A stretch of DNA of 51,236 nucleotides from the NCBI RefSeq assembly GCF_000160555.1, contig NZ_GG749281.1:304433-355668 (forward strand), read 5' to 3'. The position numbers and the translations under genes were made by a program. The notes beneath the pieces were generated by a model. That model saw only the letters and a list, made by a program, of their open reading frames with translations. It did no database searches and was not told the origin of the DNA. The DNA is from Centipeda noxia ATCC 43541. Lineage in GTDB: Bacteria > Bacillota > Negativicutes > Selenomonadales > Selenomonadaceae. Shown here one piece after another: positions 8,550-16,550 of this stretch (positions are counted from its first letter, which is position 1; every line of letters begins with the position of its first letter).

Positions 8550-9473
8550 TTGAACGAGGAACAGAATCTACGATACAGTATTCAGCTAATTGACAGCGAG
8601 GCGGATGTCACGCGTACCGTGCGGCTTTCTCTGCGCGGACTGCGGATGATTGCGTTCGGCGCCGGAGCAGCGGTTGCCGTGCTCACCGGCGCCGCTGTTC
8701 TCTCTGTCTACACGCTCATGCACTCCTATCTGCACGAGTCGGAGACCGCGCAGCTGCGCGAGGCAAACCGCATCCAGCAGGAGCAGATCCTCCAGGTCTC
8801 GAAAAAAGCCTCCGCACTGCAGCAGGATCTGGACAGTCTGCGCCGCTCGGAGGACGGACTGCGTGCTCTCGTGGGCGCGCCTCCCGCAGAAGCCGACGAG
8901 GAGGATGCTGCGAAGGAGGGGACGGAGGCCCCGACGGGCGGCGCGCCGCATGCGCTCACAACGGATCAGGTGGATGAGGCGCTTGCGATGATCGAGAGCC
9001 GCCTCACCACGCGCCGGAGCTCTCTTGATCTCCTTGCACAGGAGATGTACCGGAATTTTCCGGGAGCGGGCAGTTTTCTCTCAGAGAGTGCGCCCGTCAC
9101 TACTCCGACGGGCTGGCCCACACAGGGGTATATCAGCTCGCCCTATGGGCTGCGGTTTAACGGGACAGAGTTCCATCAGGGCATCGACATCGCGGCTGAC
9201 ACGGGAACGCCGATCATTGCGACGGCAGACGGCGTCGTGACAACGGCAGGCTGGACGAGTTCGGGGTACGGCAATATGGTTGATATCGACCATGGAGGCG
9301 GCATCATGACGCGCTACGGTCATGCCTCCGCCGTCGCCGTCACTGCGGGCCAGCAGGTGCGCCGCGGTCAGATCATCGCCTACGTCGGCTCGACGGGCTA
9401 TTCCACGGGGCCGCATCTGCACTATGAGGTGCGTGTCGGCGGCCAGCCGGTCAACCCCGCGTCGTATTTATAA
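8550..9473 (+). CDS. Membrane-anchored M23 (LytM-type) peptidoglycan endopeptidase
   Basis: A 307-aa protein with an N-terminal transmembrane anchor (about residues 33-58, rich in Ala/Val/Leu). A coiled-coil segment follows (about 65-105, with repeated LQQ/SLRR patterns), then an Ala/Glu-rich linker and a C-terminal M23 domain. The zinc ligands of the family are visible: His and Asp in FHQGIDIA and the HxH of GPHLHYEV near the end. The domain appears complete and catalytic. M23 enzymes cut peptide cross-links in peptidoglycan; the anchored coiled-coil layout is common in cell-division and envelope-remodelling hydrolases. The TTG start at 8550 follows AAGGAGAACG. Confidence 0.88.
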   Translation: MNEEQNLRYSIQLIDSEADVTRTVRLSLRGLRMIAFGAGAAVAVLTGAAVLSVYTLMHSYLHESETAQLREANRIQQEQILQVSKKASALQQDLDSLRRSEDGLRALVGAPPAEADEEDAAKEGTEAPTGGAPHALTTDQVDEALAMIESRLTTRRSSLDLLAQEMYRNFPGAGSFLSESAPVTTPTGWPTQGYISSPYGLRFNGTEFHQGIDIAADTGTPIIATADGVVTTAGWTSSGYGNMVDIDHGGGIMTRYGHASAVAVTAGQQVRRGQIIAYVGSTGYSTGPHLHYEVRVGGQPVNPASYL

Positions 9474-9489
9474 AAGGAAAGGATATGCT

Positions 9490-10302
9490 ATGAAATCCAT
9501 CATCTTCCTGCTCGCTGCAGGGATCTTTATCCTGCCGGCATACGGCGAGACCGCGCCGGAGAAGGATATCCATGCCGTCATGGTGGCAGAGGAGGGCCAT
9601 GGGCACTCCGCAGCAAAGGCTGCCCCGGCGAAGAAAAAATCGGATGCAGCACCCGCCGAGAAGAAAGAATCCGCGCTCGAGGAGGAAATGGATGACCTCG
9701 GCGATGAATCCGTCGATGAGCATGATGAAAACGGAAAGATCATTCCCCTGCCGTATGAGGGCACGGAGGAGAATGGCGCCGCGCCGGAAAAATCCAAAGA
9801 GGAGGGAGCGCCCCCGGCAGAGAAGGAAAAGGACGCCGGCACAGCGGTGCCTCTTTCCGTCGATCCGCGCAGCAGCAGTTATGATGCGGGAGCGCACGGC
9901 GACCTGACGGCGATCGACCCGATCACGCTGAAGGACGGCGACTGGGTTTTCATTGAGGGCGATGAACGGCGCGGCTGGTTTTTCGACCGCAGCATGATGG
10001 CAAAGAATACGGACGGCAGCATTGCCTACTGGCAGCTCATCCTCTACAATGATCTCGGCAAGGCGCAGTTTGCCGAGGCGATGCACGACACGGACTATGA
10101 GAAGCTCGGCTATACACTCCAACGCCGCGTACTCAGTCCGAAGGAGAATACGATCCGTACCTACGAGATACTCGCCTACGATGAAGAGAATCAGAAGCTC
10201 ACCAGCGGCAACCGTGACGGCCACGCGGCCGAGATCCGCCCGAACACGATGGCGGAGAAGGAACGCGATGCCGTGAAAAAGGCGGCGCGTCACCTAAAAT
10301 AA
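9490..10302 (+). CDS. Secreted acidic low-complexity protein, unknown function
   Basis: A 270-aa protein I do not recognise. It begins with a Sec signal peptide (MKSIIFLLAAGIFILPAYG, probable cleavage after AYG). Residues 25-125 are dominated by Ala, Glu, Lys and Pro with no predicted fold. The C-terminal half (from about residue 140, LKDGDWVFIEGDERRGWFFDR) looks folded, with aromatic-rich strands. It starts 16 bases after the M23 peptidase stop behind AAAAGGAAAGGA, so the two probably share a transcript and both act outside the cytoplasmic membrane. The folded half might be a ligand-binding envelope domain. Confidence 0.7.
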   Translation: MKSIIFLLAAGIFILPAYGETAPEKDIHAVMVAEEGHGHSAAKAAPAKKKSDAAPAEKKESALEEEMDDLGDESVDEHDENGKIIPLPYEGTEENGAAPEKSKEEGAPPAEKEKDAGTAVPLSVDPRSSSYDAGAHGDLTAIDPITLKDGDWVFIEGDERRGWFFDRSMMAKNTDGSIAYWQLILYNDLGKAQFAEAMHDTDYEKLGYTLQRRVLSPKENTIRTYEILAYDEENQKLTSGNRDGHAAEIRPNTMAEKERDAVKKAARHLK

Positions 10303-10334
10303 AAAATCTCTATGGTGAGAATAATTATCGGATA

Positions 10335-10363
10335 TTGACAAAAGAATATAACCCTGTTAGAAT
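10335..10363 (+). promoter_or_regulatory. Strong sigma-A-type promoter
   Basis: TTGACA (10335-10340), a 17-bp spacer and TAGAAT (10358-10363). Expected transcription start is about 10370. It drives the transcribed unit that ends at the terminator at 10636-10679. Confidence 0.75.
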
Positions 10364-10446
10364 TAATTTATAATTAAATATAAGGGAAAAGATGCATTCA
10401 GCATTTGTTCCGCGTTTCCGAGCAAAAATATCTAAGGACGACGGAT

Positions 10447-10617
10447 ATGCCGCCTGTAGCCTATGATATTGCGTCTGCACTGCGGAGACGAAATCTCCGA
10501 GATGTGCACCGGGTTCATGCAGAAATGTCTGGGCCTTCCCGTATTGAAAAGGAAGCGGCAGAATTGCTACTGTCACAGGGGGACCTGTGTTTTTCCGGTG
10601 TTCTGTGCACGATCTGA
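10447..10617 (+). CDS. Possible small protein, 56 aa
   Basis: An open frame from ATG 10447 with AAGGA 8 bases upstream, lying fully inside the promoter-to-terminator unit 10335-10679. The product is basic in its first half (ALRRRNLRDVHRVH) and has an amphipathic helix (IEKEAAELLLSQ) and two Cys near its end. No homologue is recognised. G or C occurs at roughly 45% of third codon positions, far below the surrounding genes, so it is either foreign or not coding. A structured RNA is the main alternative. Confidence 0.25.
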   Translation: MPPVAYDIASALRRRNLRDVHRVHAEMSGPSRIEKEAAELLLSQGDLCFSGVLCTI

Positions 10618-10635
10618 GCGGAGTACAGTACAGCA

Positions 10636-10679
10636 GGGGCTGTCTGTCGTACCACGAGTACGGGAGACAGCTCCTTTTT
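10636..10679 (+). terminator. Strong intrinsic terminator or attenuator upstream of the hydrogenase operon
   Basis: Outer stem GGGGCTGTCT/AGACAGCTCC (10636-10645 and 10665-10674, one G-U pair) encloses an inner stem CGTAC/GTACG and is followed by five T (10675-10679). It ends 157 bp before the hydrogenase small subunit start. Confidence 0.85.
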
Positions 10680-10749
10680 GCGCTGTGAAAGGGAAGGGAA
10701 AATAAATGGAAGCGTAAATGAAATGATTTATTTTTCGTTCAATGAGCTG

Positions 10750-10755
10750 TATAAT
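10750..10755 (+). promoter_or_regulatory. Candidate -10 element for the hydrogenase operon
   Basis: A perfect TATAAT lies downstream of the terminator and about 80 bp before the small subunit start, in very AT-rich sequence (10711-10800). No good -35 is present at 16-18 bp, which would fit an activator-dependent promoter. Confidence 0.4.
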
Positions 10756-10835
10756 AAAAGAAAGTTATGGGCATGTGTATTTTCTTTTATTAAAATGCCC
10801 GATTGGACATTTGTGTATTTGTTAGGAGGGGTCAT

Positions 10836-11924
10836 GTGAGTAAGAGGGAGAGCCTGTGGGAGGCTTATCTTGCAAAGGGAATGAGCCGCCGCAGCTTCTT
10901 AAAGGGCTGCGTGACGCTCACGTCGCTCATGGGACTGAGCACGGAGATGCTGACGAAGGTCGTCGAGGCTGCCGAGGCGAAACCGCTGCCGGTTGTCATC
11001 TGGCTGCACGGGCATGAGTGCACGGGCTGTGACGAGTCGTTCATTCGATCGGGTGCACCGCTCGCATCGGATCTCGTGCTGAACAGCATTGCGCTCGAGT
11101 ACAGTCATGTTCTCAGCGCGGGCTGCGGCGAGCCGTTCGAGGAACATCTTGAAGCAACGGTCAAAAAGTACTACGGCGAGTATATCCTCGCCGTCGAGGG
11201 CGCGGTTGCCTCGGGCGAGCACGAGTACACCTGCATGTCGGGCGGGCATTCGTTCGCCCATACGCTGCGGCACGTCGCCGAGGGGGCAAAGGCCGTCATT
11301 GCCTACGGGACGTGTGCAACGGCGGGCGGCATTCAGGCGGCTGCGCCGAATCCGACGGAATCCAAGGGCATCCGCTCCTATATCGGCGCAAAGCCCTACA
11401 TTGCCGTGCCGGGCTGCCCGCCGATCCCCGAGGTCATGACGGGCGTGGTCATGCACGTTGCCCTGTTCGGTACGCTGCCGCCGCTTGACGGCGAAGGGCG
11501 CCCGCGTCAGTTCTACGGCAACCGTATTCACGACACCTGCTACCGCCGGCCGTTCTTCGATGCGGGCATGTTTGCCGACCGCTTCGACGATGCGGGGGCG
11601 AAGGCCGGCTGGTGCCTCTACCATCTCGGCTGCCGCGGACCGGAGACCTACAATTCCTGCGGCAATCTGCGCTGGTATCAGGGCATGTCCTATCCGATCC
11701 AGTCGGGTGCACCGTGCATCGGCTGCAGCAATGCGAACTTCTGGGATCAGGCGCCGTTCTCGAAGCGCCTGCCCGAGTACAACGGCATCGACGTCGATAT
11801 GGTCGGTGCGGGGCTTGCCGTGGCGACCGCGGTCGGTGTTGCGGCGCATGCGGGAGCGAGCCTCGTGCAGAAGAAGCAGCACGAAAAGCAGCTGGAAAAA
11901 GAGGGAAAGCAGGTGCATGAATGA
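10836..11924 (+). CDS. hyaA: [NiFe] uptake hydrogenase small subunit (Tat-exported)
   Basis: A 362-aa electron-transfer subunit of a group 1 respiratory hydrogenase. The Tat signal SRRSFLK lies near residues 17-23. The mature part carries three Fe-S clusters: the proximal site begins HECTGCDES and continues through GTCATAGG and PGCPP, and the medial/distal ligands lie in the HDTCYRR-WCLYHLGC-CGN-CIGC segment. The residue after Cys-Thr is Gly, as in ordinary oxygen-sensitive enzymes, not the extra Cys of oxygen-tolerant ones. A C-terminal hydrophobic helix (about 325-345) anchors it to the membrane beside cytochrome b. GTG 10836 follows AGGAGGGG; the nearby ATG 10834 runs straight into a stop. 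The gene overlaps the large subunit by 4 bases. Confidence 0.95.
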   Translation: MSKRESLWEAYLAKGMSRRSFLKGCVTLTSLMGLSTEMLTKVVEAAEAKPLPVVIWLHGHECTGCDESFIRSGAPLASDLVLNSIALEYSHVLSAGCGEPFEEHLEATVKKYYGEYILAVEGAVASGEHEYTCMSGGHSFAHTLRHVAEGAKAVIAYGTCATAGGIQAAAPNPTESKGIRSYIGAKPYIAVPGCPPIPEVMTGVVMHVALFGTLPPLDGEGRPRQFYGNRIHDTCYRRPFFDAGMFADRFDDAGAKAGWCLYHLGCRGPETYNSCGNLRWYQGMSYPIQSGAPCIGCSNANFWDQAPFSKRLPEYNGIDVDMVGAGLAVATAVGVAAHAGASLVQKKQHEKQLEKEGKQVHE

Positions 11925-13834
11925 AACACGTTGTTGTAGACCCGATCACCCGCATTGAGGGACATCTGCGCGTTGAAATTCAGGTCGATGAGGCGACGGG
12001 CAAGGTCGAGGACGCCATCTCCTCCGGAACGGCCTGGCGCGGTCTCGAGCTCGTCATGAACGATCGTGACCCGCGCGATGCGTGGGCATATATTCAGCGT
12101 ATCTGCGGCGTGTGCACATCCTCCCATGCGCTCGGCTGCCTGCGCGCCGTCGAGGATGCGTTCGGCATCACGATCCCAAAGAACGCGCATTACATCCGCA
12201 ACATCATCGCGGCGTGCCTCGGACATCAGGACCACATCATCCATTTCTATCATCTGCATGCGCTCGACTGGGTCAGTCCGCTCGAGGCGCTGAAAGCCGA
12301 TCCTGCGGCAACGGCAGCGCTGCAGAACACGGTGCTCAGCACCTACCGCCTGCCGTTCCACGGACCCGCAGGACTCGATACGGAGGCGTATCCGCACGAT
12401 GTGCCCGTCTCCAATCCAGAGTACTATGCGGCGATCAAGGCGAAGATCCAAAAGATCGTGGAGAGCGGACAGCTCGGCATTTTCTCTGCGCAGTGGTGGG
12501 ATCATCCGGACTACCGGATGCTGCCGCCCGAGGTGCACCTCATGGCAATCTCGCACTACCTCGAGATGCTCGATAAGCAGAAAGATCTTGTTGTACCGCA
12601 CGTTGTCTTCGGCGGCAAGAATCCCCATCCGCACTACGTGCTCGGCGGCATGCCCTGCTCCATCTCGATGGAGGACGGCAACGCGCCGATCAATACGGCA
12701 CGCCTTGCGATCGTGGATCGTTCGATCAACCAGGCGCGCCATATGATGAACGACTACTATCTGCCGGATGTCCTCGCCATCGGCCATCTCTATGTGAAAA
12801 ACGGCTATGTCTCCGGCGGCGGTCTTGCCAAGGAGCGTGTGCTCGGCTTCGGCATGTTCCCCGAGGAACCGTTCAGCGGAACCTCGAACGGCGACTTCTT
12901 CAGCACGCTGCTCGTGCGCTGCAACGGCGTCGTCGAGAACTTTGCCGGCGGCGTCATGCAGGCGAAGGTCTATGACTTCAAGATGGAGGATCTCAATGAT
13001 CCTGAGGGCATCAGCGAGAGCGTCGAGCATGCATGGTACGAGTACCCGGGCCAGGAGAATGCCTCGCTGCATCCGTGGGAGGGCGTGACGAAGCCCCACT
13101 ACACGGAGCCGAAGGAGGGCACGAAGACCGAATGGAAGGCGCTCAACGAGCAGGGCAAGTACTCCTGGCTCAAGACGCCGAAATGGCGCGGCAAGCTCTG
13201 TGAGGTCGGTCCGCTCGCGCGCTACATCGTTCTCTACACGAAGGCGAAGCAGGGACTCCTCGGCGAACTCACCTGGGCAGAGAAGATCATCGTCGATCAG
13301 ATCGACGCCGTGACGAATGTGCTCGGCGTTCCGGTCGAGGCATGGCTGCCCTCGACGGTCGGCCGCACGGCGGCGCGTGCACTTGAGGCGCAGCTGCAGG
13401 CGGAGCTCGGCAAGTACTTCTTCGACAAGCTCGTCGCGAACATCAAGAGCGGCGACACGCGCGTCGTGAACAATGACAAGTGGGATCCCTCGACCTGGCC
13501 GAAGGAGGCAAAGGGCGTCGGCCTCTACGAGGCACCGCGCGGCGCGCTCAGCCACTGGGTCGTGATCAAGGACGGCAAGATTGCCAACTACCAGGCGGTC
13601 GTTCCGACGACGTGGAATGCCTGCCCGCGCGATGACAAAGCGGGACAGGGTGCCTATGAGAAGTCGATGATGGATACGCCGGTGAAGATCGCCGACAAGC
13701 CGCTCGAGATCGTGAAGGCAATCCGCTCGTTCGATCCGTGCATGGCCTGCTCGACGCATCTCTTCAATGCAAAGGGGGAGAAGATCCGCGTCGTTACGAC
13801 GGATCCCTACGCAGGCGTGCGTGTGGACGAATAG
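11921..13834 (+). CDS. hyaB: [NiFe] uptake hydrogenase large (catalytic) subunit
   Basis: The 637-aa subunit holds the NiFe(CN)2CO active site. The L1 motif RICGVCTSSHALG supplies Cys62 and Cys65, and the C-terminal motif DPCMACSTH supplies Cys607 and Cys610. The 24 residues after His613 form the peptide removed by the maturation endopeptidase after nickel insertion. The subunit has no export signal of its own and would be carried through the Tat system with the small subunit. It oxidises H2 on the outer face of the membrane. The ATGA overlap with the small subunit shows translational coupling. All maturation genes except a nickel transporter follow in the same operon. Confidence 0.97.
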   Translation: MKHVVVDPITRIEGHLRVEIQVDEATGKVEDAISSGTAWRGLELVMNDRDPRDAWAYIQRICGVCTSSHALGCLRAVEDAFGITIPKNAHYIRNIIAACLGHQDHIIHFYHLHALDWVSPLEALKADPAATAALQNTVLSTYRLPFHGPAGLDTEAYPHDVPVSNPEYYAAIKAKIQKIVESGQLGIFSAQWWDHPDYRMLPPEVHLMAISHYLEMLDKQKDLVVPHVVFGGKNPHPHYVLGGMPCSISMEDGNAPINTARLAIVDRSINQARHMMNDYYLPDVLAIGHLYVKNGYVSGGGLAKERVLGFGMFPEEPFSGTSNGDFFSTLLVRCNGVVENFAGGVMQAKVYDFKMEDLNDPEGISESVEHAWYEYPGQENASLHPWEGVTKPHYTEPKEGTKTEWKALNEQGKYSWLKTPKWRGKLCEVGPLARYIVLYTKAKQGLLGELTWAEKIIVDQIDAVTNVLGVPVEAWLPSTVGRTAARALEAQLQAELGKYFFDKLVANIKSGDTRVVNNDKWDPSTWPKEAKGVGLYEAPRGALSHWVVIKDGKIANYQAVVPTTWNACPRDDKAGQGAYEKSMMDTPVKIADKPLEIVKAIRSFDPCMACSTHLFNAKGEKIRVVTTDPYAGVRVDE

Positions 13835-13846
13835 GGGGCGATCCGC

Positions 13847-14530
13847 ATGAAAAAAGAACAGCGGCAGGAATACTACCTCTTCAGCCCCTTTCTGCGCATC
13901 TTTCACTGGCTGATGGCCGCCTCGATCGTCGTCCTCTTCATCACGGGCTTCCTTATTACGAAGCCGCCCGTGATTCTCGGCTCTGAGCCGACCAACTCGG
14001 CGCTGCTGATGAACCTTGTGCGCAACATCCACTTCATTGCGGCGTTTGCGTTCTGCGCGGGCTTCATCGGGCGTGTGTACGGCTTCATCATCAACCGCGG
14101 CGACCGGCTGTTTCCGCATTTCTGGAAGCCGCAGTACTACCGCGATATGATGGATGTGGCGCTGCACTACATGCTGATCAAGCCGAGCCATGCACCTTTC
14201 CTGCGGAACCCGCTGGCACGTGCCTCATATGCGGGACTCTACGTCCTCGTGGCGATTGAGGTGCTGACAGGATTTGCCATGTACTATATGACAGAGCCGT
14301 CGGCGATCGGCGGGGTCATGTTCGGCTGGGTGAACCGCCTCCTCGGCAACGAGTTCACGACGCATTTTGTCCATCACTATGCGGCATGGGCGATCATCCT
14401 CTTTGCGATCGGGCACTTCTATATGGTTGTGCGCGCTGAGTTCATGGAGGGCGAGGCCGAGGTCTCGAGCATGTTCGCGGGTAGCAAGCTGCTGCGGCAT
14501 ACGCCTGTGGATGCGAAGGACGTGGAGTAA
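13847..14530 (+). CDS. hyaC: Ni/Fe-hydrogenase b-type cytochrome subunit
   Basis: A 227-aa integral membrane protein of the HyaC/CybH family. Four hydrophobic segments are visible, near residues 22-42, 60-80, 128-150 and 180-205. Candidate haem-b histidines are in RIFHWLMAAS, NIHFIAAF and the last helix (FVHHYAAW, AIGHFYM). It takes electrons from the small subunit's distal cluster and passes them to the menaquinone pool. It starts 12 bases after the large subunit stop. The expected order of small subunit, large subunit and cytochrome is kept, so the enzyme is a membrane-bound respiratory hydrogenase. A dispersed repeat lies directly downstream. Confidence 0.94.
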   Translation: MKKEQRQEYYLFSPFLRIFHWLMAASIVVLFITGFLITKPPVILGSEPTNSALLMNLVRNIHFIAAFAFCAGFIGRVYGFIINRGDRLFPHFWKPQYYRDMMDVALHYMLIKPSHAPFLRNPLARASYAGLYVLVAIEVLTGFAMYYMTEPSAIGGVMFGWVNRLLGNEFTTHFVHHYAAWAIILFAIGHFYMVVRAEFMEGEAEVSSMFAGSKLLRHTPVDAKDVE

Positions 14531-14560
14531 AGGGCATCTTTTGTACTCGACTGCGCATAT

Positions 14561-14704
14561 CCCGCGAACACCTCGCTTGCAGGCGTTCGTGCGCTTGTAC
14601 GCTGAAATATCGGCGAATTTCTAAACGCCCTTCGGTTGAACGACGAAATCCGCCGGGGCGTACCGCGCACTTTTCCCGCTTGCGCCGCTAGGGTTCGCTC
14701 TTGG
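14561..14704. repeat. Dispersed intergenic repeat, copy 1
   Basis: About 145 bp matching 27261-27407. A 49-bp core (14611-14659) is identical in both copies. The core contains an imperfect inverted repeat, GGCGAATTTC and GAAATCCGCC, around a loop of about 23 bases. It sits between the cytochrome b gene and the small metal-binding gene. No transposase is associated with it, so it may be a non-autonomous or palindromic repeat family. Confidence 0.8.
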
Positions 14705-14755
14705 ATGATGCGCAGGCAGTAGCAGTACGCTGCTGAATCAATAAAGGAGAAAACT

Positions 14756-14998
14756 ATGTGTAAGGATTGCGGCTGCGGTCTCGCGGAGAGCACCACACAT
14801 CTGCAGTTTTTTGTCAAGGGCTACACTGAGGAGAATGCCGCAGCGGTAGAGAAGGCGCTGCTGGGGCTGCCCGGCGTCCTCTACGTGCACATTCACACGC
14901 ACGACGGCGAGACGACGGTGGACTATGATCCGGCAAAGACGAAGCTGACGGAACTCGTCGGCACGTTCGCTGCGCACGGACTTTCGGCGGAGCTCTGA
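14756..14998 (+). CDS. Small HMA-like protein with HypB-type CxxCxC nickel-binding N-terminus
   Basis: An 80-aa protein that opens MCKDCGCG, the cysteine motif that in standard HypB forms the high-affinity nickel site. A ferredoxin-like heavy-metal-associated fold follows (LQFFVKGYTEENAAAVEKAL, then GVLYVHIHTHDGETTVDYDP). The usual CxxC of the HMA loop is missing (GYTEEN), while a histidine pair HIHTH lies in the middle. It starts behind AAAGGAG and ends 2 bases before hypA. The HypB in this operon lacks the Cys motif, so this protein probably acts as the detached nickel-binding arm or a nickel donor in hydrogenase maturation. That function is inferred from motif and position. Confidence 0.75.
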   Translation: MCKDCGCGLAESTTHLQFFVKGYTEENAAAVEKALLGLPGVLYVHIHTHDGETTVDYDPAKTKLTELVGTFAAHGLSAEL

Positions 14999-15000
14999 GC

Positions 15001-15339
15001 ATGCACGAGATGGCGATTGCCGAGGGCATCTTGGAGATCGCGCTCGACTATGCACAGAAGAATGATGCAGCACGTATCGAGCGCATCGGCCTCCTGCTCG
15101 GCGAACTGTCGGGCGTGGAGACCGATGCGCTTTCGCTGTGTTTTTCCTCCCTCGTGCAGGGGACGCCTGCGGAGCACGCGGCGCTCACATGGGAGCGCGT
15201 GCCTCTCATGGGACGCTGCCACGACTGCGGCAGAGAACTGCGGATACGGCCGCAGGACTATCTCTGCCCGGACTGCGGCGGAGGGATGGAGATCATCGGC
15301 GGACGCGAGATGCGTGTGGATTTTATAGAGATGGAATAG
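15001..15339 (+). CDS. hypA: Hydrogenase nickel incorporation protein HypA
   Basis: A 112-aa nickel metallochaperone. The N-terminal MHEMAIAEGI contains the conserved His2 nickel ligand. A treble zinc-ribbon site has two CxxC pairs, CHDCG (about residue 76) and CPDCG (about 94). It works with HypB to insert nickel into the hydrogenase large subunit precursor in the cytoplasm. Its length is the family norm. It lies directly between the small HMA-like gene and hypB with 2-base gaps, within one operon. Confidence 0.96.
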   Translation: MHEMAIAEGILEIALDYAQKNDAARIERIGLLLGELSGVETDALSLCFSSLVQGTPAEHAALTWERVPLMGRCHDCGRELRIRPQDYLCPDCGGGMEIIGGREMRVDFIEME

Positions 15340-15340
15340 G

Positions 15341-16018
15341 ATGATGAAGGTAGTTGTCAAGGCGGATATACTCGGCCGCAACGATGCGGCGGCTGCGGAG
15401 AATGCGGCGTTTTTTGCCCGCCGCGGAATCTATGCGCTGAACCTCCTCGGCTCGCCCGGCGCGGGCAAGACCTCACTCCTCGAGCAGACCCTTGCGGAGC
15501 TCGGAACGGATCTGCGCATTGCGGTGATCGAGGGAGACCTCTTTACGACGAAGGACGCCGCCCGCATTGAGCGCTGCGGCGCGCAGGTCGTGCAGATCAA
15601 TACGAGCGGCGGCTGCCATCTCGATGCGGCGATGGTCGCGGCGGCGCTGGAGAAAATTGACCTCACGGCGCTCGATCTCATTGTGATCGAGAACGTCGGC
15701 AACCTCGTCTGCCCTGCGGAATTTGCGCTTGGCGAGGATGCAAAGGCCGTGGTGCTGAGCATCACGGAGGGCGACGATAAGCCGCTGAAGTACCCGCTGA
15801 TCTTCAAGGAATCGGCGGCGGCCCTCTTAAATAAGGTGGACATTCTGCCCTATACGAATTTTGATATGGCGTCGGCGTGTGCGGATATCAGGGCACTGCA
15901 TCCGGGAATTGCCGTCCTGCCGGTCTCGTGCCGGACGGGAGAGGGGCTCTCGGCGTGGTATGCGTGGCTGCGGGCGCAGGCGGCGGCAAAGAAGGCGGCG
16001 CAGGAGGAATCGCGATGA
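15341..16018 (+). CDS. hypB: Hydrogenase maturation GTPase HypB (lacking the N-terminal Cys motif)
   Basis: A 225-aa SIMIBI-class GTPase. The P-loop GSPGAGKTS lies at 37-45 and the G4-type motif NKVD near 166. The metal site of the G domain, Cys92-His93, is in SGGCHLDAAM. It hydrolyses GTP while releasing nickel to the large subunit together with HypA. The protein starts directly at the G domain (MMKVVVKADILGRND), so the N-terminal CxxCGC and His-rich stretches found in many HypB proteins are absent. The CxxCxC is on the small protein at 14756-14998 instead. The 3' end overlaps the next gene by 4 bases. Confidence 0.95.
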   Translation: MMKVVVKADILGRNDAAAAENAAFFARRGIYALNLLGSPGAGKTSLLEQTLAELGTDLRIAVIEGDLFTTKDAARIERCGAQVVQINTSGGCHLDAAMVAAALEKIDLTALDLIVIENVGNLVCPAEFALGEDAKAVVLSITEGDDKPLKYPLIFKESAAALLNKVDILPYTNFDMASACADIRALHPGIAVLPVSCRTGEGLSAWYAWLRAQAAAKKAAQEESR

Positions 16019-16548
16019 ATATGGATCAGGACCAGCTGGTTCCGGTCGCGCCCGTGACGGTGCTCGGCATCGGCAACATCATCCTGCGGGATGAGGGGTT
16101 CGGCGTGCGTGCGGTAGAGTATCTGGAGGAACACTATCGTTTTTCGTCCGATGTCCGCCTGCTTGACGGCGGAACGCTCGGCCCGGAGCTGCTGCATTTC
16201 CTCACGGGGACGGAAAAGCTGCTCATCCTCGATGCGGTGTCGGGCGACGGTGCGCCCGGTACGGTCTACCGCTTTGAAAACGATGCCGTGATGGCACATT
16301 TTCAGGAGAAGGTGTCCTCGCATGAGATCGGGATTCAGGATGTGCTTGCGTGGCTGACGGTGACGGACCGCCCGATTCCGAACGTTGTGGTGCTCGGGAT
16401 GCAGCCGTATGAGCTGACGGCAGGCCTCACGCTCACTACGGAGATGGCAGCGGCGCTGCCCGGATTCGCACAGCGCGCGGTGGAAGAACTCACGCGCTGG
16501 GGGGAAATCCCCGCCGTGCGCCGTCCGCAGAGTGCACAGGGCATCTGA
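16015..16548 (+). CDS. hyaD: Hydrogenase maturation endopeptidase (HyaD/HybD type)
   Basis: A 177-aa protease that removes the C-terminal peptide of the large subunit after nickel insertion. The N-terminal GIGNIILRDEGFGV is the family signature. Likely nickel-sensing residues are Glu27 (in DEGFG), Asp73 (LILDAV) and His103 (SSHEIG), matching the Glu-Asp-His triad of HybD. ATG 16015 is chosen because it overlaps the hypB stop (ATGA) and gives the family start; the frame open further upstream is only the hypB shadow. The presence of one hydrogenase large subunit and one protease in the operon suggests they are specific partners. Confidence 0.93.
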   Translation: MNMDQDQLVPVAPVTVLGIGNIILRDEGFGVRAVEYLEEHYRFSSDVRLLDGGTLGPELLHFLTGTEKLLILDAVSGDGAPGTVYRFENDAVMAHFQEKVSSHEIGIQDVLAWLTVTDRPIPNVVVLGMQPYELTAGLTLTTEMAAALPGFAQRAVEELTRWGEIPAVRRPQSAQGI

Positions 16549-16550
16549 TC

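Larger units (their letters stand above)
10370..10680 (+). ncRNA. Unassigned transcribed leader or small RNA upstream of the hydrogenase operon
   Basis: Within the 533-bp stretch without a recognised gene (10303-10835), a good promoter and a strong terminator delimit a transcript of about 310 bases. Local hairpins are visible, such as ATGC/GCAT at 10392-10404, CGGAGA/TCTCCG near 10484-10500, and CACAGG/CCTGTG at 10574-10589 followed by five T. I found no match by eye to B12, T-box, SRP, 6S, RNase P or tmRNA signatures. It could be a cis-acting attenuator for the hydrogenase genes, an independent sRNA, or the mRNA of the 56-codon frame inside it. Confidence 0.4.

Noticed and set aside
10370-10680. 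Known riboswitch or housekeeping RNA (cobalamin, T-box, NiCo, 6S, SRP, RNase P)
   Set aside because: None of the signature sequences could be found. A CTACTGTCACA stretch vaguely recalls part of a cobalamin element, but the B12 box and the other conserved segments are absent.
10463-10705. 80-codon plus-strand frame in the hydrogenase leader
   Set aside because: It runs through the intrinsic terminator, and the 56-codon frame overlapping it has the better ribosome-binding site and fits inside the transcript.
11747-14191. 814-codon open frame on the minus strand
   Set aside because: Antisense shadow of the hydrogenase large subunit and cytochrome b genes; no domain seen.
14419-14817. 132-codon minus-strand frame containing PRRISSFNRRAFRNSP
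   Set aside because: It is produced by the dispersed repeat and runs into both flanking genes. The same peptide appears at the second copy, so it reflects the DNA repeat rather than a protein gene.
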